Notes: a model not told the origin generated them from the letters alone. Positions 11,392 to 20,510 are shown, numbered from the stretch's first letter. The stretch is 64,000 bases of DNA from Parerythrobacter lacustris (GCF_024626475.1 NZ_JANKHH010000002.1:1-64000); one strand, 5' to 3'. Translations and numbers: made by a program.

Positions 11392-11762
11392 AGGTTTCGA
11401 TTGCCCCGGCCATGGCGCTGGCGGCGTCAATGATCACCGGCTGTTCTGAGCAGCAAGAGGCCGCAGTCTCGCTGGCGGCCATGTCGGAGGAGGAACATCT
11501 CGCTTGCGCGGCGAAGATCAGCGCCTTCGACCGATTGCTCGGGGAAGGGAAGGTTGCAGCCATGCCGGACGGCACGGGTGACAGGCTGGTGGCGATGATG
11601 ACGCACCTCAATTCCTACGCCATTCCCCAGAACATTCGCGAGCCCGACGCCTTTGCTGCGCTCAACGCTCTGCGCGAGCAGTTTCTGGCCGAGCAGAAAC
11701 CGGATGCTATCCGTGCCGATGCGATGGAGTGCATCGGGGTGGCGGTCGAAGCGCTCGGTTAG
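11388..11762 (+). CDS. Small predicted lipoprotein of unknown function
   Basis: A 124-residue protein whose start overlaps the stop of the Lrp gene by 4 bases, a sign of translational coupling. Residues 1-19 form a short signal peptide ending in the lipobox-like MITGC, followed by Ser-Glu, so export and lipidation are likely. The mature part is helical and acidic (AMSEEEHLACAAKI). I do not recognise a family. The 3' end overlaps the convergent gene at 11759 by 4 bp. Confidence 0.75.
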   Translation: MKVSIAPAMALAASMITGCSEQQEAAVSLAAMSEEEHLACAAKISAFDRLLGEGKVAAMPDGTGDRLVAMMTHLNSYAIPQNIREPDAFAALNALREQFLAEQKPDAIRADAMECIGVAVEALG

Positions 11763-12418
11763 CCTCCGGAGACGGCGAGATTCTGGCGCGCGATCAGGAG
11801 TTCGGCGGGCTGCCAGAAGCCTTTCGTCGCACCCGTGGATGCGAAGAACACCGGCGCGCTTTCGCCGTTCACATCGAGCTTGAGGCCGACCTGCAAGCCG
11901 CGCGATTCGTTGAGGAATTCGCGCAGAGTGAAGGAATTGACGATCATCCGCACGAAGCAGCCCTTCTGCACGCCCGAATCGTAAGGGCGGGGCGCGCTGC
12001 CCTCGGCGGAAATCGACCCTTCGCGCGTCACGAGGTGCAGGGTGTATTTCCTCTCTGCCATTTTCGCGCAGCTGTCGCCGATCCCGCCGTCGATCACAGC
12101 CACCTTGAGATTGGCCTTGCCATCGAGGCCGAACAGCAGGTCTTCGCGAAAATTGCCGGTCGTCAGCCGCCGCGTGAAGACATGCTTGGCGTTGAATTCG
12201 TTGAAGATCACGCCCGTGCGCCCACCGCTGTCCGGCGCGCCCCACGAGGTTGCCATGGCATAGATGAAAGTGCTGTCCGCATCGCCCGAGGCGGAAGACG
12301 CCATCGCGCCTTGTGCCTGCTCGAGCGCCACCGCGGCTGCGCTTTTCGGCGCGTCCTGCGCCATGGCACCAGCCGTTGCCATCACAAGTGAGGCTGCGAA
12401 AAGTCCACGAATTCGCAA
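11759..12418 (-). CDS. Exported protein of unknown function
   Basis: A 219-residue protein with a cleavable signal peptide (MRIRGLFAASLVMATAGAMAQ, cut near residue 21). The mature domain mixes beta strands with two Cys residues (GDSCAKM and KGCFVRM) that could form a disulphide. I do not recognise the family. It starts 2 bp after accC ends on the same strand, so it is probably transcribed with accB-accC, but nothing links it to biotin carboxylation. Its tail overlaps the convergent lipoprotein gene by 4 bp. Confidence 0.75.
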   Translation of the reverse strand: MRIRGLFAASLVMATAGAMAQDAPKSAAAVALEQAQGAMASSASGDADSTFIYAMATSWGAPDSGGRTGVIFNEFNAKHVFTRRLTTGNFREDLLFGLDGKANLKVAVIDGGIGDSCAKMAERKYTLHLVTREGSISAEGSAPRPYDSGVQKGCFVRMIVNSFTLREFLNESRGLQVGLKLDVNGESAPVFFASTGATKGFWQPAELLIARQNLAVSGG

Positions 12419-12420
12419 CC

Positions 12421-13779
12421 CTATTTCTCCTCACCAGCTCGCTCGGCCAACCATTCCTCAAGCCATTTGATCGAATAGTCGCCGTTGAGCACGTCGGGCT
12501 GGCGCAGCAGTTCCTGGTGCAGCGGGATCGAGGTTTTGACGCCTTCGACCACCATTTCCTCCAGCGCGCGGCGCAGGCGCATGATGCATCCTTCGCGGTT
12601 GCGGCCGTAGACGATCAGCTTGGCGATCATGCTGTCGTAGTAGGGCGGGATCGAATATCCGGCGTAAAGTCCTGAATCCACGCGCACATGCATCCCGCCC
12701 GCCGGATGGTAATGCGTCACCTTGCCGGGGCTGGGGGCAAAGGTCCACGGATCTTCCGCATTGATCCGGCATTCGATCGCATGGCCGGTGAAGCGCAAAT
12801 CTTCCTGCGTCACCGAAAGCGGCTTGCCATCGGCGATGCGGATCTGTTCGCGCACAAGGTCGAGCCCGGTGATCATCTCGGTCACCGGATGTTCGACCTG
12901 CAGCCTTGTGTTCATTTCGATGAAGTAGAAATCGCCGTCTTCCCACAGGAATTCGATCGTGCCGGCGCCGCGATAGGCCATCTTGCGCATCGCGTCGGCG
13001 CAAACTTCACCCATACGGTGACGTTCCTCAGCAGAAAGAACCGGGCTGGGCGCTTCTTCGAGCACCTTCTGGTGCCGCCGCTGGAGCGAGCAGTCGCGCT
13101 CGCCCAGATGGATCGCATCGCCGTTGCCATCGCCGAACACCTGGAACTCGATATGGCGCGGGTTGCCGAGGTATTTCTCGAGATAGACGGTTGCGTCCCC
13201 GAAAGCGGCCTTGGCCTCGCTGCCTGCCTGCTGCATCAGGGTTTCGAGCTGGTCGGGGCTGTTGCACACCTTCATGCCGCGCCCGCCGCCGCCCGATGCG
13301 GCCTTGATTATCACCGGGTAGCCGATTTCCTCGGCGATCCTGGCAGCCTCGACCGGATCCTCGATCGCACCGTCCGAGCCCGGGACCAGCGGCAGGCCGA
13401 GTTCGCCGGCGGTTTTCTTCGCCATGACCTTGTCGCCCATGGTCACGATGTGCTCGGGCTTGGGGCCGATCCACTTGATCCCGTGAGCTTCTACGATCTC
13501 GGCGAACTTGGCGTTCTCCGAAAGGAAGCCGTAGCCCGGATGGATTGCATCCGCATGGGCGATTTCCGCTGCCGAGATGATCGCAGCGTGGTTGAGGTAG
13601 CTGTCGCTCGCCGGTGGCGGCCCGATGCACACCGCGTGGTCGGCCAGGCGGACATGCATCGCATCGGCGTCGGCGGTCGAATGCACCGCGACCGTCTCGA
13701 TCCCCATTTCGTGCGCCGCGCGGTGGATGCGCAGCGCGATTTCGCCCCGGTTGGCGATCAATATGCGCGAGATACCCAT
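12421..13779 (-). CDS. accC: Acetyl-CoA carboxylase biotin carboxylase subunit
   Basis: A 452-residue cytoplasmic enzyme that carboxylates the biotin of AccB using ATP and bicarbonate, the first half-reaction of fatty-acid synthesis. It opens with ILIANRGEIALRI. The ATP-grasp domain shows the glycine-rich KAASGGGGRGMK loop (about 159-170), and the active-site segment contains MNTRLQVEHPVTE with the catalytic Arg and Glu. Length matches the family. The stop of accB lies 3 bp upstream, so the two are translated together. The order on this strand is aroQ, accB, accC. Confidence 0.97.
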   Translation of the reverse strand: MGISRILIANRGEIALRIHRAAHEMGIETVAVHSTADADAMHVRLADHAVCIGPPPASDSYLNHAAIISAAEIAHADAIHPGYGFLSENAKFAEIVEAHGIKWIGPKPEHIVTMGDKVMAKKTAGELGLPLVPGSDGAIEDPVEAARIAEEIGYPVIIKAASGGGGRGMKVCNSPDQLETLMQQAGSEAKAAFGDATVYLEKYLGNPRHIEFQVFGDGNGDAIHLGERDCSLQRRHQKVLEEAPSPVLSAEERHRMGEVCADAMRKMAYRGAGTIEFLWEDGDFYFIEMNTRLQVEHPVTEMITGLDLVREQIRIADGKPLSVTQEDLRFTGHAIECRINAEDPWTFAPSPGKVTHYHPAGGMHVRVDSGLYAGYSIPPYYDSMIAKLIVYGRNREGCIMRLRRALEEMVVEGVKTSIPLHQELLRQPDVLNGDYSIKWLEEWLAERAGEEK

Positions 13780-13782
13780 CGT

Positions 13783-14292
13783 TTAGGCGATCACCACCAA
13801 GGGCTGGTCGAACTCGACCGGCTGGGCGTTCTCGACCAGAATTGCGGTCACCGTCCCGGCCTTGTCAGCGGTGATCGGGTTCATCACCTTCATTGCCTCG
13901 ATGATGACCAGCGTGTCGCCCTGCTTCACGCTGTCGCCGACAGCGATGAAGTTGGGTGCGCTCGGATCGCCGGCGAGATAGCAGGTGCCGACCATCGGCG
14001 ACTTGACCGCATTGGCGTGGTCCGCCGAAGCAGGCGCTTCGGGCGCCGCCGGGGCAGGCGCAGCAGCAGCTGAGACCGGTGCCTGAGCCGGAGCGGAACC
14101 CAGCCCCGCCACGCCGAGAATCTGCTGCGTCGCGTAACCGCCGCCGCACGAAACGCGGATCTTGCGTTCGCCATCTTCGACTTCGATTTCGGTGAGCCCG
14201 GACTCGCCGAGCATTTTCGCCAGTTCGCGAACCAGCTTGATATCCACATTCATTCCGGGCCTGGAGCCCGAGGAGCGACTGTTGTCGGCCAT
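13783..14292 (-). CDS. accB: Acetyl-CoA carboxylase biotin carboxyl carrier protein
   Basis: A 169-residue carrier with the expected layout: an N-terminal domain ([21 protein letters not shown]), a flexible Ala/Pro linker (about 65-95) and a C-terminal biotinyl domain. The biotin lysine lies in EAMKVMN. BirA attaches biotin there, and AccC then carboxylates it. I chose the ATG at 14292, which gives [13 protein letters not shown]; the longer open frame upstream lacks family features. The gap to accC is 3 bp. The aroQ gene lies 90 bp upstream on the same strand, as in many alphaproteobacteria. Confidence 0.97.
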   Translation of the reverse strand: MADNSRSSGSRPGMNVDIKLVRELAKMLGESGLTEIEVEDGERKIRVSCGGGYATQQILGVAGLGSAPAQAPVSAAAAPAPAAPEAPASADHANAVKSPMVGTCYLAGDPSAPNFIAVGDSVKQGDTLVIIEAMKVMNPITADKAGTVTAILVENAQPVEFDQPLVVIA

Positions 14293-14382
14293 TGATGTGC
14301 CTCTTGTCTGTTGCAGGCGTGAGCCTATGCGCGGCCCGGCGCGGGCTGGCAAGGGCGCGAAGGCGGATTCTGCCGCCGAAAG

Positions 14383-14829
14383 TTACAATTCCGCTACGGC
14401 ATCGAGCGCGACGATATAGCTGCGAGCACCGAGCCCCGAGACGCATTTAACCGCGCCCATGCCGACGTAGGAAATGTGGCGGAACGGCTCGCGCACCAGC
14501 GGATCGGACAGGTGGACCTCGATCACCGGGGTGCGGATCGCCTTGATCGCATCGAGCAGCGCGATCGAGGTATGGGTATAGGCGGCGGCATTGAGCAGCA
14601 CGGCGCGGGCACCCTCGGCCTGCGCCTCGTGCAGCCAGTCGACCAGCATCCCTTCGTGGTTGGTCTGGCGCATGTCGATTTGGAGGCCCAGCTCGCGAGC
14701 GCGATCTTCCAGCATGCCGGCGATATCGTCGAGCGTGTCGGAACCGTAAATCTCCGGCTCGCGGGTGCCGAGCAGATTGAGGTTCGGTCCGTTGAGGACG
14801 TAAACGGTATTGGTGATATCGACTGTCAT
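14383..14829 (-). CDS. aroQ: Type II 3-dehydroquinate dehydratase
   Basis: A 148-residue enzyme of the shikimate pathway that dehydrates 3-dehydroquinate to 3-dehydroshikimate; the family forms dodecamers. The catalytic motif LNGPNLNLLGTREPEIYG lies at residues 12-29, including the arginine and tyrosine of the active-site lid. Substrate-binding stretches HEGMLVDWLH, NAAAYTHTS and EVHLSDPLVREPFRH follow. Length is typical. It lies just upstream of accB-accC on the same strand. Confidence 0.97.
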   Translation of the reverse strand: MTVDITNTVYVLNGPNLNLLGTREPEIYGSDTLDDIAGMLEDRARELGLQIDMRQTNHEGMLVDWLHEAQAEGARAVLLNAAAYTHTSIALLDAIKAIRTPVIEVHLSDPLVREPFRHISYVGMGAVKCVSGLGARSYIVALDAVAEL

Positions 14830-14911
14830 CGGTGCGGCTTAGCGGGCGACGCTGCGCCCGCAAAGCCTGTATCGGCAGGTGAAGTGGAACATGTGGAACA
14901 CTGTCCAAGCA

Positions 14912-15325
14912 CTATTTGTCCACCCCTTGCACCTTGCCCCACTGTCGCGCGGCGGTGTAGCCGAGGTAGCCGGTGCCGAAGAGCGCGTAGAGCGGTTCCG
15001 GCAGGCCGCCGAGATAGGAGTTCATGCCCGCAGCGATGTCCTGTGCGAGACGGGCGTTGAATGCTGCGAGAACCCCCATGGGAATCGCGAACAGCAGCAG
15101 CGTGTACATCACATAGAGGAAGCTCGGCCGCGCGCGGCTGGTCCACGGGTCGGTGGAGTTCGCCTCCGCGACAATGGCGGAAAGTCGCGCTTCGATCGCC
15201 TGCAGTTCCTGCGTGCCCTGCAACTCGATCAGTTCGAGCTTGGCCCGCGCGCGAGCCTCCTTGTCCGGGATGATTTTGTCGATGATCGAGGCGATCGGGC
15301 CGATAAGCGATTCGAGAACAGCCAT
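14912..15325 (-). CDS. Holin of the GTA-type three-TM family
   Basis: A 137-residue small membrane protein. After a helical amphipathic N-terminus (IASIIDKIIPDKEARARAK), residues 60-137 contain two to three hydrophobic segments (FLYVMYTLLLFAIPMGVLAA, GYLGYTAARQW). This matches the GTA_holin_3TM family found with gene transfer agents and prophages, which forms pores that let endolysins reach the wall. No other phage or GTA gene is next to it. I chose the ATG at 15325 (MAVLESLIGP); 39 more bases of frame upstream add no conserved residues. A 13-bp dyad upstream also occurs before the XRE gene at 20480. Confidence 0.75.
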   Translation of the reverse strand: MAVLESLIGPIASIIDKIIPDKEARARAKLELIELQGTQELQAIEARLSAIVAEANSTDPWTSRARPSFLYVMYTLLLFAIPMGVLAAFNARLAQDIAAGMNSYLGGLPEPLYALFGTGYLGYTAARQWGKVQGVDK

Positions 15326-15358
15326 GGTCTTGCTCCTTGCATTGGGAGCAGGGCATGT

Positions 15359-15371
15359 AACCATATCGGTT
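15359..15371. promoter_or_regulatory. 13-bp dyad AACCATATCGGTT upstream of the holin gene (putative operator)
   Basis: The dyad has AACC/GGTT arms around five bases and lies 34-46 bases before the holin ATG. The identical 13 bases occur at 20498-20510, just before the XRE regulator gene. An operator shared by the two genes is inference. Confidence 0.45.
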
Positions 15372-15444
15372 CGTGTAGGAAAACATATTCTCCAACACTC
15401 CCAGCACAGAGCTGGATCGAAAGTCGATGGAGGGAAATTCCACT

Positions 15445-15521
15445 GGTCGGGAAGACAGGATTCGAACCTGCGACCCCCACACCCCCAGTGTGATGCGCTA
15501 CCAGGCTGCGCTACTTCCCGA
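15445..15521 (-). tRNA. tRNA-Pro (anticodon GGG)
   Basis: A full 77-base tRNA on the minus strand. The acceptor stem is CGGGAAG/CTTCCCG, the anticodon loop is CTGGGGG and the T arm is GCAGGTTCGAATCCTGT. The 3' CCA is encoded at 15445-15447. Anticodon GGG reads CCC and CCU. This is the second proline tRNA in the window; the first, at 7711, has TGG. Confidence 0.96.
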
Positions 15522-15767
15522 GACCAGTGGAGGCGGCGCTATAGGGCGCAGGTTCCGGCAAGGCAAGCACCGTGCAACGCGCCGGGGCGCGGGCCGGCGA
15601 TGTGGCGATTTTCGCACACCGGCCTGCGTTCGATTGCGGACGCCTTGCATTGCTGCTAGGCGCGCCCACCTATGCCCCGCAGGGGGAGGAATGGAACGGT
15701 CGATGCGCCGGTTCCGCACCCCCGGCGAGACGGCACAAACGGGTTCTCACGGATTGGGTTATAGACG

Positions 15768-16091
15768 ATGATCGACTTTCTGTCCGCTGCTGCGACTGCC
15801 GCAGAAGCGCCGCCTTTCTGGCTCCAGCTGCTGCCGTGGGTCGGCATCTTCGCGATCTTCTGGTTCCTGCTGATCCGTCCGCAGATGCGCCAGCAGAAGG
15901 CCCACCGCGAGAAGATCGAGAGCGTGAAAAAGGGCGATCAGGTCGTCACCGCAGGCGGGATCGTCGGCAAGGTGATCAAGGTCGACGAGAGTTACGCCGA
16001 GATCGAAATCGCGCAGGGCGTCCGCGTGAAGACGGTCAAGGCGACCATCGGCGATATCATCCCGCCCGGTGGCAAAGCCGCGAACGACTGA
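15768..16091 (+). CDS. yajC: Preprotein translocase subunit YajC
   Basis: A 107-residue inner-membrane protein of the SecDF-YajC complex, which assists SecYEG in export. A single N-terminal helix (FWLQLLPWVGIFAIFWFLLI, about residues 17-36) is followed by the family motif RPQMRQQKAHREKI and the cytoplasmic domain GDQVVTAGGIVGKV. It leads the operon yajC-secD-secF, with secD starting 20 bp after its stop. Confidence 0.96.
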   Translation: MIDFLSAAATAAEAPPFWLQLLPWVGIFAIFWFLLIRPQMRQQKAHREKIESVKKGDQVVTAGGIVGKVIKVDESYAEIEIAQGVRVKTVKATIGDIIPPGGKAAND

Positions 16092-16111
16092 TCCGGAGAG
16101 GCTGACCCGAC

Positions 16112-17719
16112 ATGCTCGAATTTCCGACCTGGAAGAAGGTCTGGCTGTGGGGCATTACCCTGGCCGCAATCGTCGCTGCATTGCCCAGCCTGTTCAACAT
16201 CGCCAATGTGCGCTGGCCCGACTCGCTGCCCGATCCGCAGGTCAACCTCGGGCTCGACCTTGCGGGCGGCAGCCACATCCTGCTCGAGGCGGATACCAGC
16301 CAGGTTGCCAGCCAGCGGCTGCAGAACATGGAAGATGCGGTGCGATCCGCGCTGCGCTCCGCCGAGCCGCGGATTCGCGTCGGTGACGTGTCGACGCGCG
16401 ACGGACGACTGAGCTTCATGGTTGAGAGCCCGGCGGATGTCGATCGTGCGCGCGAAGAAATCCTCCCGCTGGTCAACGGCAGCGGGCTGGTGCGCGAGTG
16501 GAACCTCGAAGTCGTCGACCAGACACGCTTCGTGCTGACGCCGACTTCGGCCGGCTCTGAAACGGCGCTCAATTCCGCGATGGACAGTGCGCGAGACATT
16601 ATCGATCGCCGGGTGAACTCGCTGGGGACCCGCGAGCCGACGATCATCCGCCAGGGCGAGAACCGGATTGTCGTCCAGGTGCCCGGTCTCGACGATCCGG
16701 ACGAGGTCAAGGAACTGGTCGGCAAGACCGCGAAGCTCGAGTTCAAGCTGGTCGATCCTGAATTCCAGCAAGACCTGCCTAACGAGACGGCTGGTGAGGT
16801 CACCAAGGTCGGGACCCAGGTTGTTCCCTATGCCAAGGGCACGCCGCAGGAAGGATTCTCGGTCGTCGTCCGGCGGCTTGGCGGGATTCAGGGCGATTCG
16901 CTGATTGACGCCAAGGCCGGCAACGATCCGCAGGACAACTCGCCGGTAGTCAACATCACTTTCGATGCGCAGGGCGGCTCGCGCTTTGCCAAGCTGAGCG
17001 CAGAGAACGTCAATCGCCGCTTTGCGATCATCCTCGACGGCGAGGTGATTTCCGCACCCAACTTCAACGAGCCGATCTATGGCGGGCAAGCGCAGATTTC
17101 GGGCAATTTCACCACCGAATCGGCGATCGCGCTGGCCATCCAGCTGCAATCGGGCGCGCTGCCGGTCGATCTCGAAATCGTCGAGGAACGCACCGTCGGG
17201 CCCGATCTCGGGGCGGATTCGATCAAGAAGGGGCTGATCGCGATCATGATCGGCCTGTTCGCGGTTATCGCGCTGATGATCGCGACCTACGGCCGCTTCG
17301 GACTTTACGCGACCTACGCATTGATCCTCAACGTCGGCATGCTGTTCGGCATCATGGCGATCGGCAACACCACGCTCACCCTGCCGGGCCTGGCGGGTTT
17401 CGTCATCACCATCGGTGCAGCGGTCGACGCCAACGTGCTGATCAACGAACGCATCGCCGAGGAGCGCCGACGCGGGAGGCGGGTCGTCGCAGCGGTCGAG
17501 ACGGGCTACAAGGAAGCGAGCCGTGCGATCTATGACGCAAACGTCACCAATTTCATCGCCGGGGTGCTGTTGTTTCTGTTCGGGTCGGGGCCGGTTCGCG
17601 GCTTCGCGGTAGTCCTGATTATCGGCCTGTTCACCAGCGTCTTTACCGCCGTCACGCTGACCCGCATGTGGGTCGCGGGCTGGCTGCGCAAGGCGCGGCC
17701 CAACGAACTCGTGATTTGA
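16112..17719 (+). CDS. secD: Protein translocase subunit SecD
   Basis: A 535-residue RND-fold membrane protein that uses the proton gradient to pull preproteins across the inner membrane. One N-terminal helix (about 9-27) precedes a large periplasmic region beginning with the conserved LGLDLAGGSHILLE (about 45-58). Five C-terminal helices start near TVGPDLGADSIKKG (about residue 362) and contain GAAVDANVLINERI. Length is standard. The gap to secF is 14 bp. Confidence 0.97.
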   Translation: MLEFPTWKKVWLWGITLAAIVAALPSLFNIANVRWPDSLPDPQVNLGLDLAGGSHILLEADTSQVASQRLQNMEDAVRSALRSAEPRIRVGDVSTRDGRLSFMVESPADVDRAREEILPLVNGSGLVREWNLEVVDQTRFVLTPTSAGSETALNSAMDSARDIIDRRVNSLGTREPTIIRQGENRIVVQVPGLDDPDEVKELVGKTAKLEFKLVDPEFQQDLPNETAGEVTKVGTQVVPYAKGTPQEGFSVVVRRLGGIQGDSLIDAKAGNDPQDNSPVVNITFDAQGGSRFAKLSAENVNRRFAIILDGEVISAPNFNEPIYGGQAQISGNFTTESAIALAIQLQSGALPVDLEIVEERTVGPDLGADSIKKGLIAIMIGLFAVIALMIATYGRFGLYATYALILNVGMLFGIMAIGNTTLTLPGLAGFVITIGAAVDANVLINERIAEERRRGRRVVAAVETGYKEASRAIYDANVTNFIAGVLLFLFGSGPVRGFAVVLIIGLFTSVFTAVTLTRMWVAGWLRKARPNELVI

Positions 17720-17733
17720 GCAGGGGATAGACC

Positions 17734-18711
17734 ATGCGACTTCTCAAGCTTGTCCCCGACAACACCAACCTGAAGTTCCTCAAGTGGCGGATGCCGTTCT
17801 ACGTCGTCAGCATCATTCTGATCGCGTTGAGCTGGGGCCTGGTGATCACCAAGGGGCTCAACTACGGCGTCGACTTCGCCGGCGGGCTCGAAATCCGCGC
17901 GAGCTTTGCCGAGGGCGAGCCCGCTCCGGTGGCCGAGCTGCGAGAGCGGGTCGCCCAGCTCGGCTATGGCGAGCCGGTGGTGCAGCAATTCGGTGCCGAG
18001 AACCAGGTATCGATCCGCGTCCGTCTGCCCGCCGAAGCTGAAGGCGACAATGAGGCCGCCCAGCGCATCGCCAACGACATCGTCAGCGAGATTTCGAGCA
18101 ACCACGAGGATTTCCAGCTCGACGGGAACGACAACGTTTCCGGCAAGGTATCGGGCGAGTTCTGGAACACCGCGATCTGGGCACTGGTCGCGGCGATGGT
18201 CGCGATCTCGATCTACATCTGGGTTCGCTTCGAATGGCAGTTCGGTGTCGGCGCTCTGTTTGCCCTGTTCCACGACGTGTCGCTGACGTTGGGACTGTTC
18301 GCGCTGTTCCAGCTCGAATTCAGTCTGCAGATCGTCGCCGCAATCCTCGCGATCATCGGTTACTCGCTCAATGACACCATCGTCGTTTACGACCGGATTC
18401 GGGAAAACCTGAAGAAGTATCGCAAGATGGCGATGCCGGAACTGCTCGACCTGTCGGTCAACGAGACTCTCGCGCGTACGGTGATGACCTCGCTGACGCT
18501 GTTCGTTGCGCTGATCCCGTTGGTCCTGTTCGGGCCGGAAAGCCTGTTCGGCCTGTCGGCGGCAATAACCTTCGGGCTGTTCGTCGGGACCTACAGCTCG
18601 GTCTATATGGCCGCGCCGATCCTGATCTGGCTGGGGGTCACGTCGAACAGCTTCGTCCCTGACGAGAGCGCTACCGACAAGCAGGACCGGCTGGCCCGGG
18701 GCGAAGTCTGA
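17734..18711 (+). CDS. secF: Protein translocase subunit SecF
   Basis: A 325-residue partner of SecD with six membrane helices. The N-terminal helix is followed by the hallmark NYGVDFAGGLEIR (about residues 46-58). The membrane core contains the conserved YSLNDTIVVYDRIREN (about 210-225) and the region around LSVNETLARTVMTS. It is the last gene of the yajC-secD-secF operon. Its stop is 4 bp from the stop of the convergent glycosyltransferase gene. Confidence 0.97.
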   Translation: MRLLKLVPDNTNLKFLKWRMPFYVVSIILIALSWGLVITKGLNYGVDFAGGLEIRASFAEGEPAPVAELRERVAQLGYGEPVVQQFGAENQVSIRVRLPAEAEGDNEAAQRIANDIVSEISSNHEDFQLDGNDNVSGKVSGEFWNTAIWALVAAMVAISIYIWVRFEWQFGVGALFALFHDVSLTLGLFALFQLEFSLQIVAAILAIIGYSLNDTIVVYDRIRENLKKYRKMAMPELLDLSVNETLARTVMTSLTLFVALIPLVLFGPESLFGLSAAITFGLFVGTYSSVYMAAPILIWLGVTSNSFVPDESATDKQDRLARGEV

Positions 18712-18715
18712 CGCG

Positions 18716-19900
18716 TCAGCCGCTGCCGGTCAGCCGCTCGAAATGGGCGGCGAGATCGGCAGCGTTGCGATCCCAACTGAAGCGTTCGGCAAATGCGGCG
18801 ACCGCTTGAGGATCCGCCTTCGCGGCGAGCACCTGCTCCATCCCCTGCGCGACTGCCTCGACCGTCCGCTCGACAATGACCCCGGCTGTGTGCGCGGTGA
18901 GCAGTTCGCGCGCACCGCCGACATCGGAGATGACGATCGGCGTCCCGCAGGCGAGCGCCTCGACCCATGCGTTCGCCAGACCCTCGCGCGCCGAAGGCAG
19001 CACCATCGCATCCGATGTCGAGAGAATGAGCGGTAACAGGTCGTGATCGACCGAGCCGGTGAAATGGACCCGGTCGGCGACGCGCAGATCCTGCGCCAGG
19101 TTGCGCAGGTGGCGTTCATCCTCGCCCTTGCCGACCAGTACCAGATGCGCGCCGGCAATTTTGGCCAGCGCGCCGATCACCAGATCCTGCCCCTTGTGCT
19201 GGACCAGTGCCCCGACAGTGGAGAAGACCGGCGCGGTCGCGGGCAGGGCAATCCCCAGTTCCTTCGATAGGGTCGAGCGCAACGCGACATTGCCGAGCGG
19301 ACGAAAGCGGTCGCGATCGAGCCCGGTGTAGTTGAGCGCAATCTTGCGTCTGCTCATGCCCAGTGCGACCATATCGTCCGCCAGCGCCTGAGAGACTGCG
19401 ATCAGCCCAGTGGCGCGCGCAGCGGCGTGAAGCATCTGCTCGCGGGCGAAATCCTTCGCGCCCCAGAAGGTGATGTCCGATCCGCGGGCCTTGATCGATA
19501 GCGGCAGGCCGAGCCGTTCGGCGATCCACGCAGCGGCAGGGCCATCGGGGTAAAAGAACTGCGCATCGACCAGTGCGAAGGGCTGTTGCGCGTGCAGCCG
19601 CTCGACCAGCGGCAGTATCTTCCGTGCGATGTTGGACGGATTGCTGCGCGCGCCGAAGCGCGGGATGAGGGTGAACTTGGGGCGAAAGATTTCGACCCCG
19701 TGCTCGATCCCGTCGATCGCGGCTGCCGCGAGTGGCTTGTACTTCCCGAATGCGATGGGCGGGATGCCGATCGGGTTCACCACCGAGACCTTCCAGTCGC
19801 CTCGCTTGGCCAGCGCCTCGAGCGAGCGTGCGACGAAAGTCCCGAACCGCGGCGCATGCGAGTTGGGATACAGCGTCGAGATGGAGAGAACGCGTTTCAT
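18716..19900 (-). CDS. Glycosyltransferase, GT-B fold (family 4 / group 1)
   Basis: A 394-residue cytoplasmic glycosyltransferase using a nucleotide-sugar donor. The N-terminal acceptor domain opens with RVLSISTLYPNSHAPRFG. The C-terminal donor domain has the group 1 features FSTVGALVQHKGQDL, FTGSVDHDLL and the Glu-containing loop VLPSAREGLANAWVEALACG. The acceptor is unknown; exopolysaccharide or lipopolysaccharide synthesis is likely. It begins 7 bp after the XRE regulator gene ends on the same strand, so it is probably co-transcribed with it. It converges on secF. Confidence 0.9.
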   Translation of the reverse strand: MKRVLSISTLYPNSHAPRFGTFVARSLEALAKRGDWKVSVVNPIGIPPIAFGKYKPLAAAAIDGIEHGVEIFRPKFTLIPRFGARSNPSNIARKILPLVERLHAQQPFALVDAQFFYPDGPAAAWIAERLGLPLSIKARGSDITFWGAKDFAREQMLHAAARATGLIAVSQALADDMVALGMSRRKIALNYTGLDRDRFRPLGNVALRSTLSKELGIALPATAPVFSTVGALVQHKGQDLVIGALAKIAGAHLVLVGKGEDERHLRNLAQDLRVADRVHFTGSVDHDLLPLILSTSDAMVLPSAREGLANAWVEALACGTPIVISDVGGARELLTAHTAGVIVERTVEAVAQGMEQVLAAKADPQAVAAFAERFSWDRNAADLAAHFERLTGSG

Positions 19901-19907
19901 CGATCTC

Positions 19908-20480
19908 TCACAGCTTGCGGACCAGCATTTCGGCGACCGCGATCCATGCCGGATCGTCGACCACGATCTGCTTCTGGCCCATACCGGGCGGCAGCACCCC
20001 GATCAGTGTGCCCTGCCGGTCGATCAGCCGTCCGAAAGCGAAACGTCCGCCAGGGCGCGGAACCAGCACGTCGCGGTTGATCGCCTTGCTGCTGTCCGAA
20101 AGTCCGACTTCCCGCAGCCACAGCTGATCGCCCGCGCGGTATTCGCCCATGCCCGCTTCGACCGTGAGTGCCATCAGCGGAGCATCGCCGCCCAGTTCGG
20201 TCGGCAGCACCGCGTCGGCTTCCCGCGTCAAAGCTTCGGCACCTGCTTCGGTCAGGCGTGCCACGATCTTGGGGTGCGAGCCGGTTTCGGATCGTACCAG
20301 TGACTCCGGATCGACTTCCAGCGCGGCGGCGATCCGTTCCATCCAGACCAGCGAGAGATTGCGCATGCCCGTCTCGAGGCGGCCAATCGTCTGCGGGGTC
20401 GTTTCGGGGACGCAGGCCTCGGCCAGATCGGCGAGTGTCCAGCCCTTTGCCTTGCGCAGGTCACGAATCCGGTTGATCAA
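19908..20480 (-). CDS. XRE (Cro/C1) family transcriptional regulator with C-terminal sensor-like domain
   Basis: A 190-residue regulator. Residues 1-60 form a Cro/C1 helix-turn-helix (IRDLRKAKGWTLADLAEA, TPQTIGRLETGMRNLS). The C-terminal half (about 95-185) resembles the beta-rich fold of S24/LexA-like repressors (DVLVPRPGGRFAFGRLI), but I cannot identify a clear Ser-Lys catalytic pair, so self-cleavage is doubtful. It diverges from the DUF6456 gene at 20577. The shared 96-bp region contains a 13-bp dyad also present before the holin gene. Confidence 0.88.
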   Translation of the reverse strand: MINRIRDLRKAKGWTLADLAEACVPETTPQTIGRLETGMRNLSLVWMERIAAALEVDPESLVRSETGSHPKIVARLTEAGAEALTREADAVLPTELGGDAPLMALTVEAGMGEYRAGDQLWLREVGLSDSSKAINRDVLVPRPGGRFAFGRLIDRQGTLIGVLPPGMGQKQIVVDDPAWIAVAEMLVRKL

Positions 20481-20497
20481 CCAAGCCTCCTCTGGCG

Positions 20498-20510
20498 AAC
20501 CATATCGGTT
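20498..20510. promoter_or_regulatory. 13-bp dyad AACCATATCGGTT upstream of the XRE gene (putative operator)
   Basis: Identical to 15359-15371. It sits 18-30 bases before the XRE start and inside the divergent region shared with the DUF6456 gene. A 9-base TTTCCTACA nearby (20517-20525) also occurs, inverted, next to the holin copy. Autoregulation by the XRE protein is a plausible reading. Confidence 0.45.
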
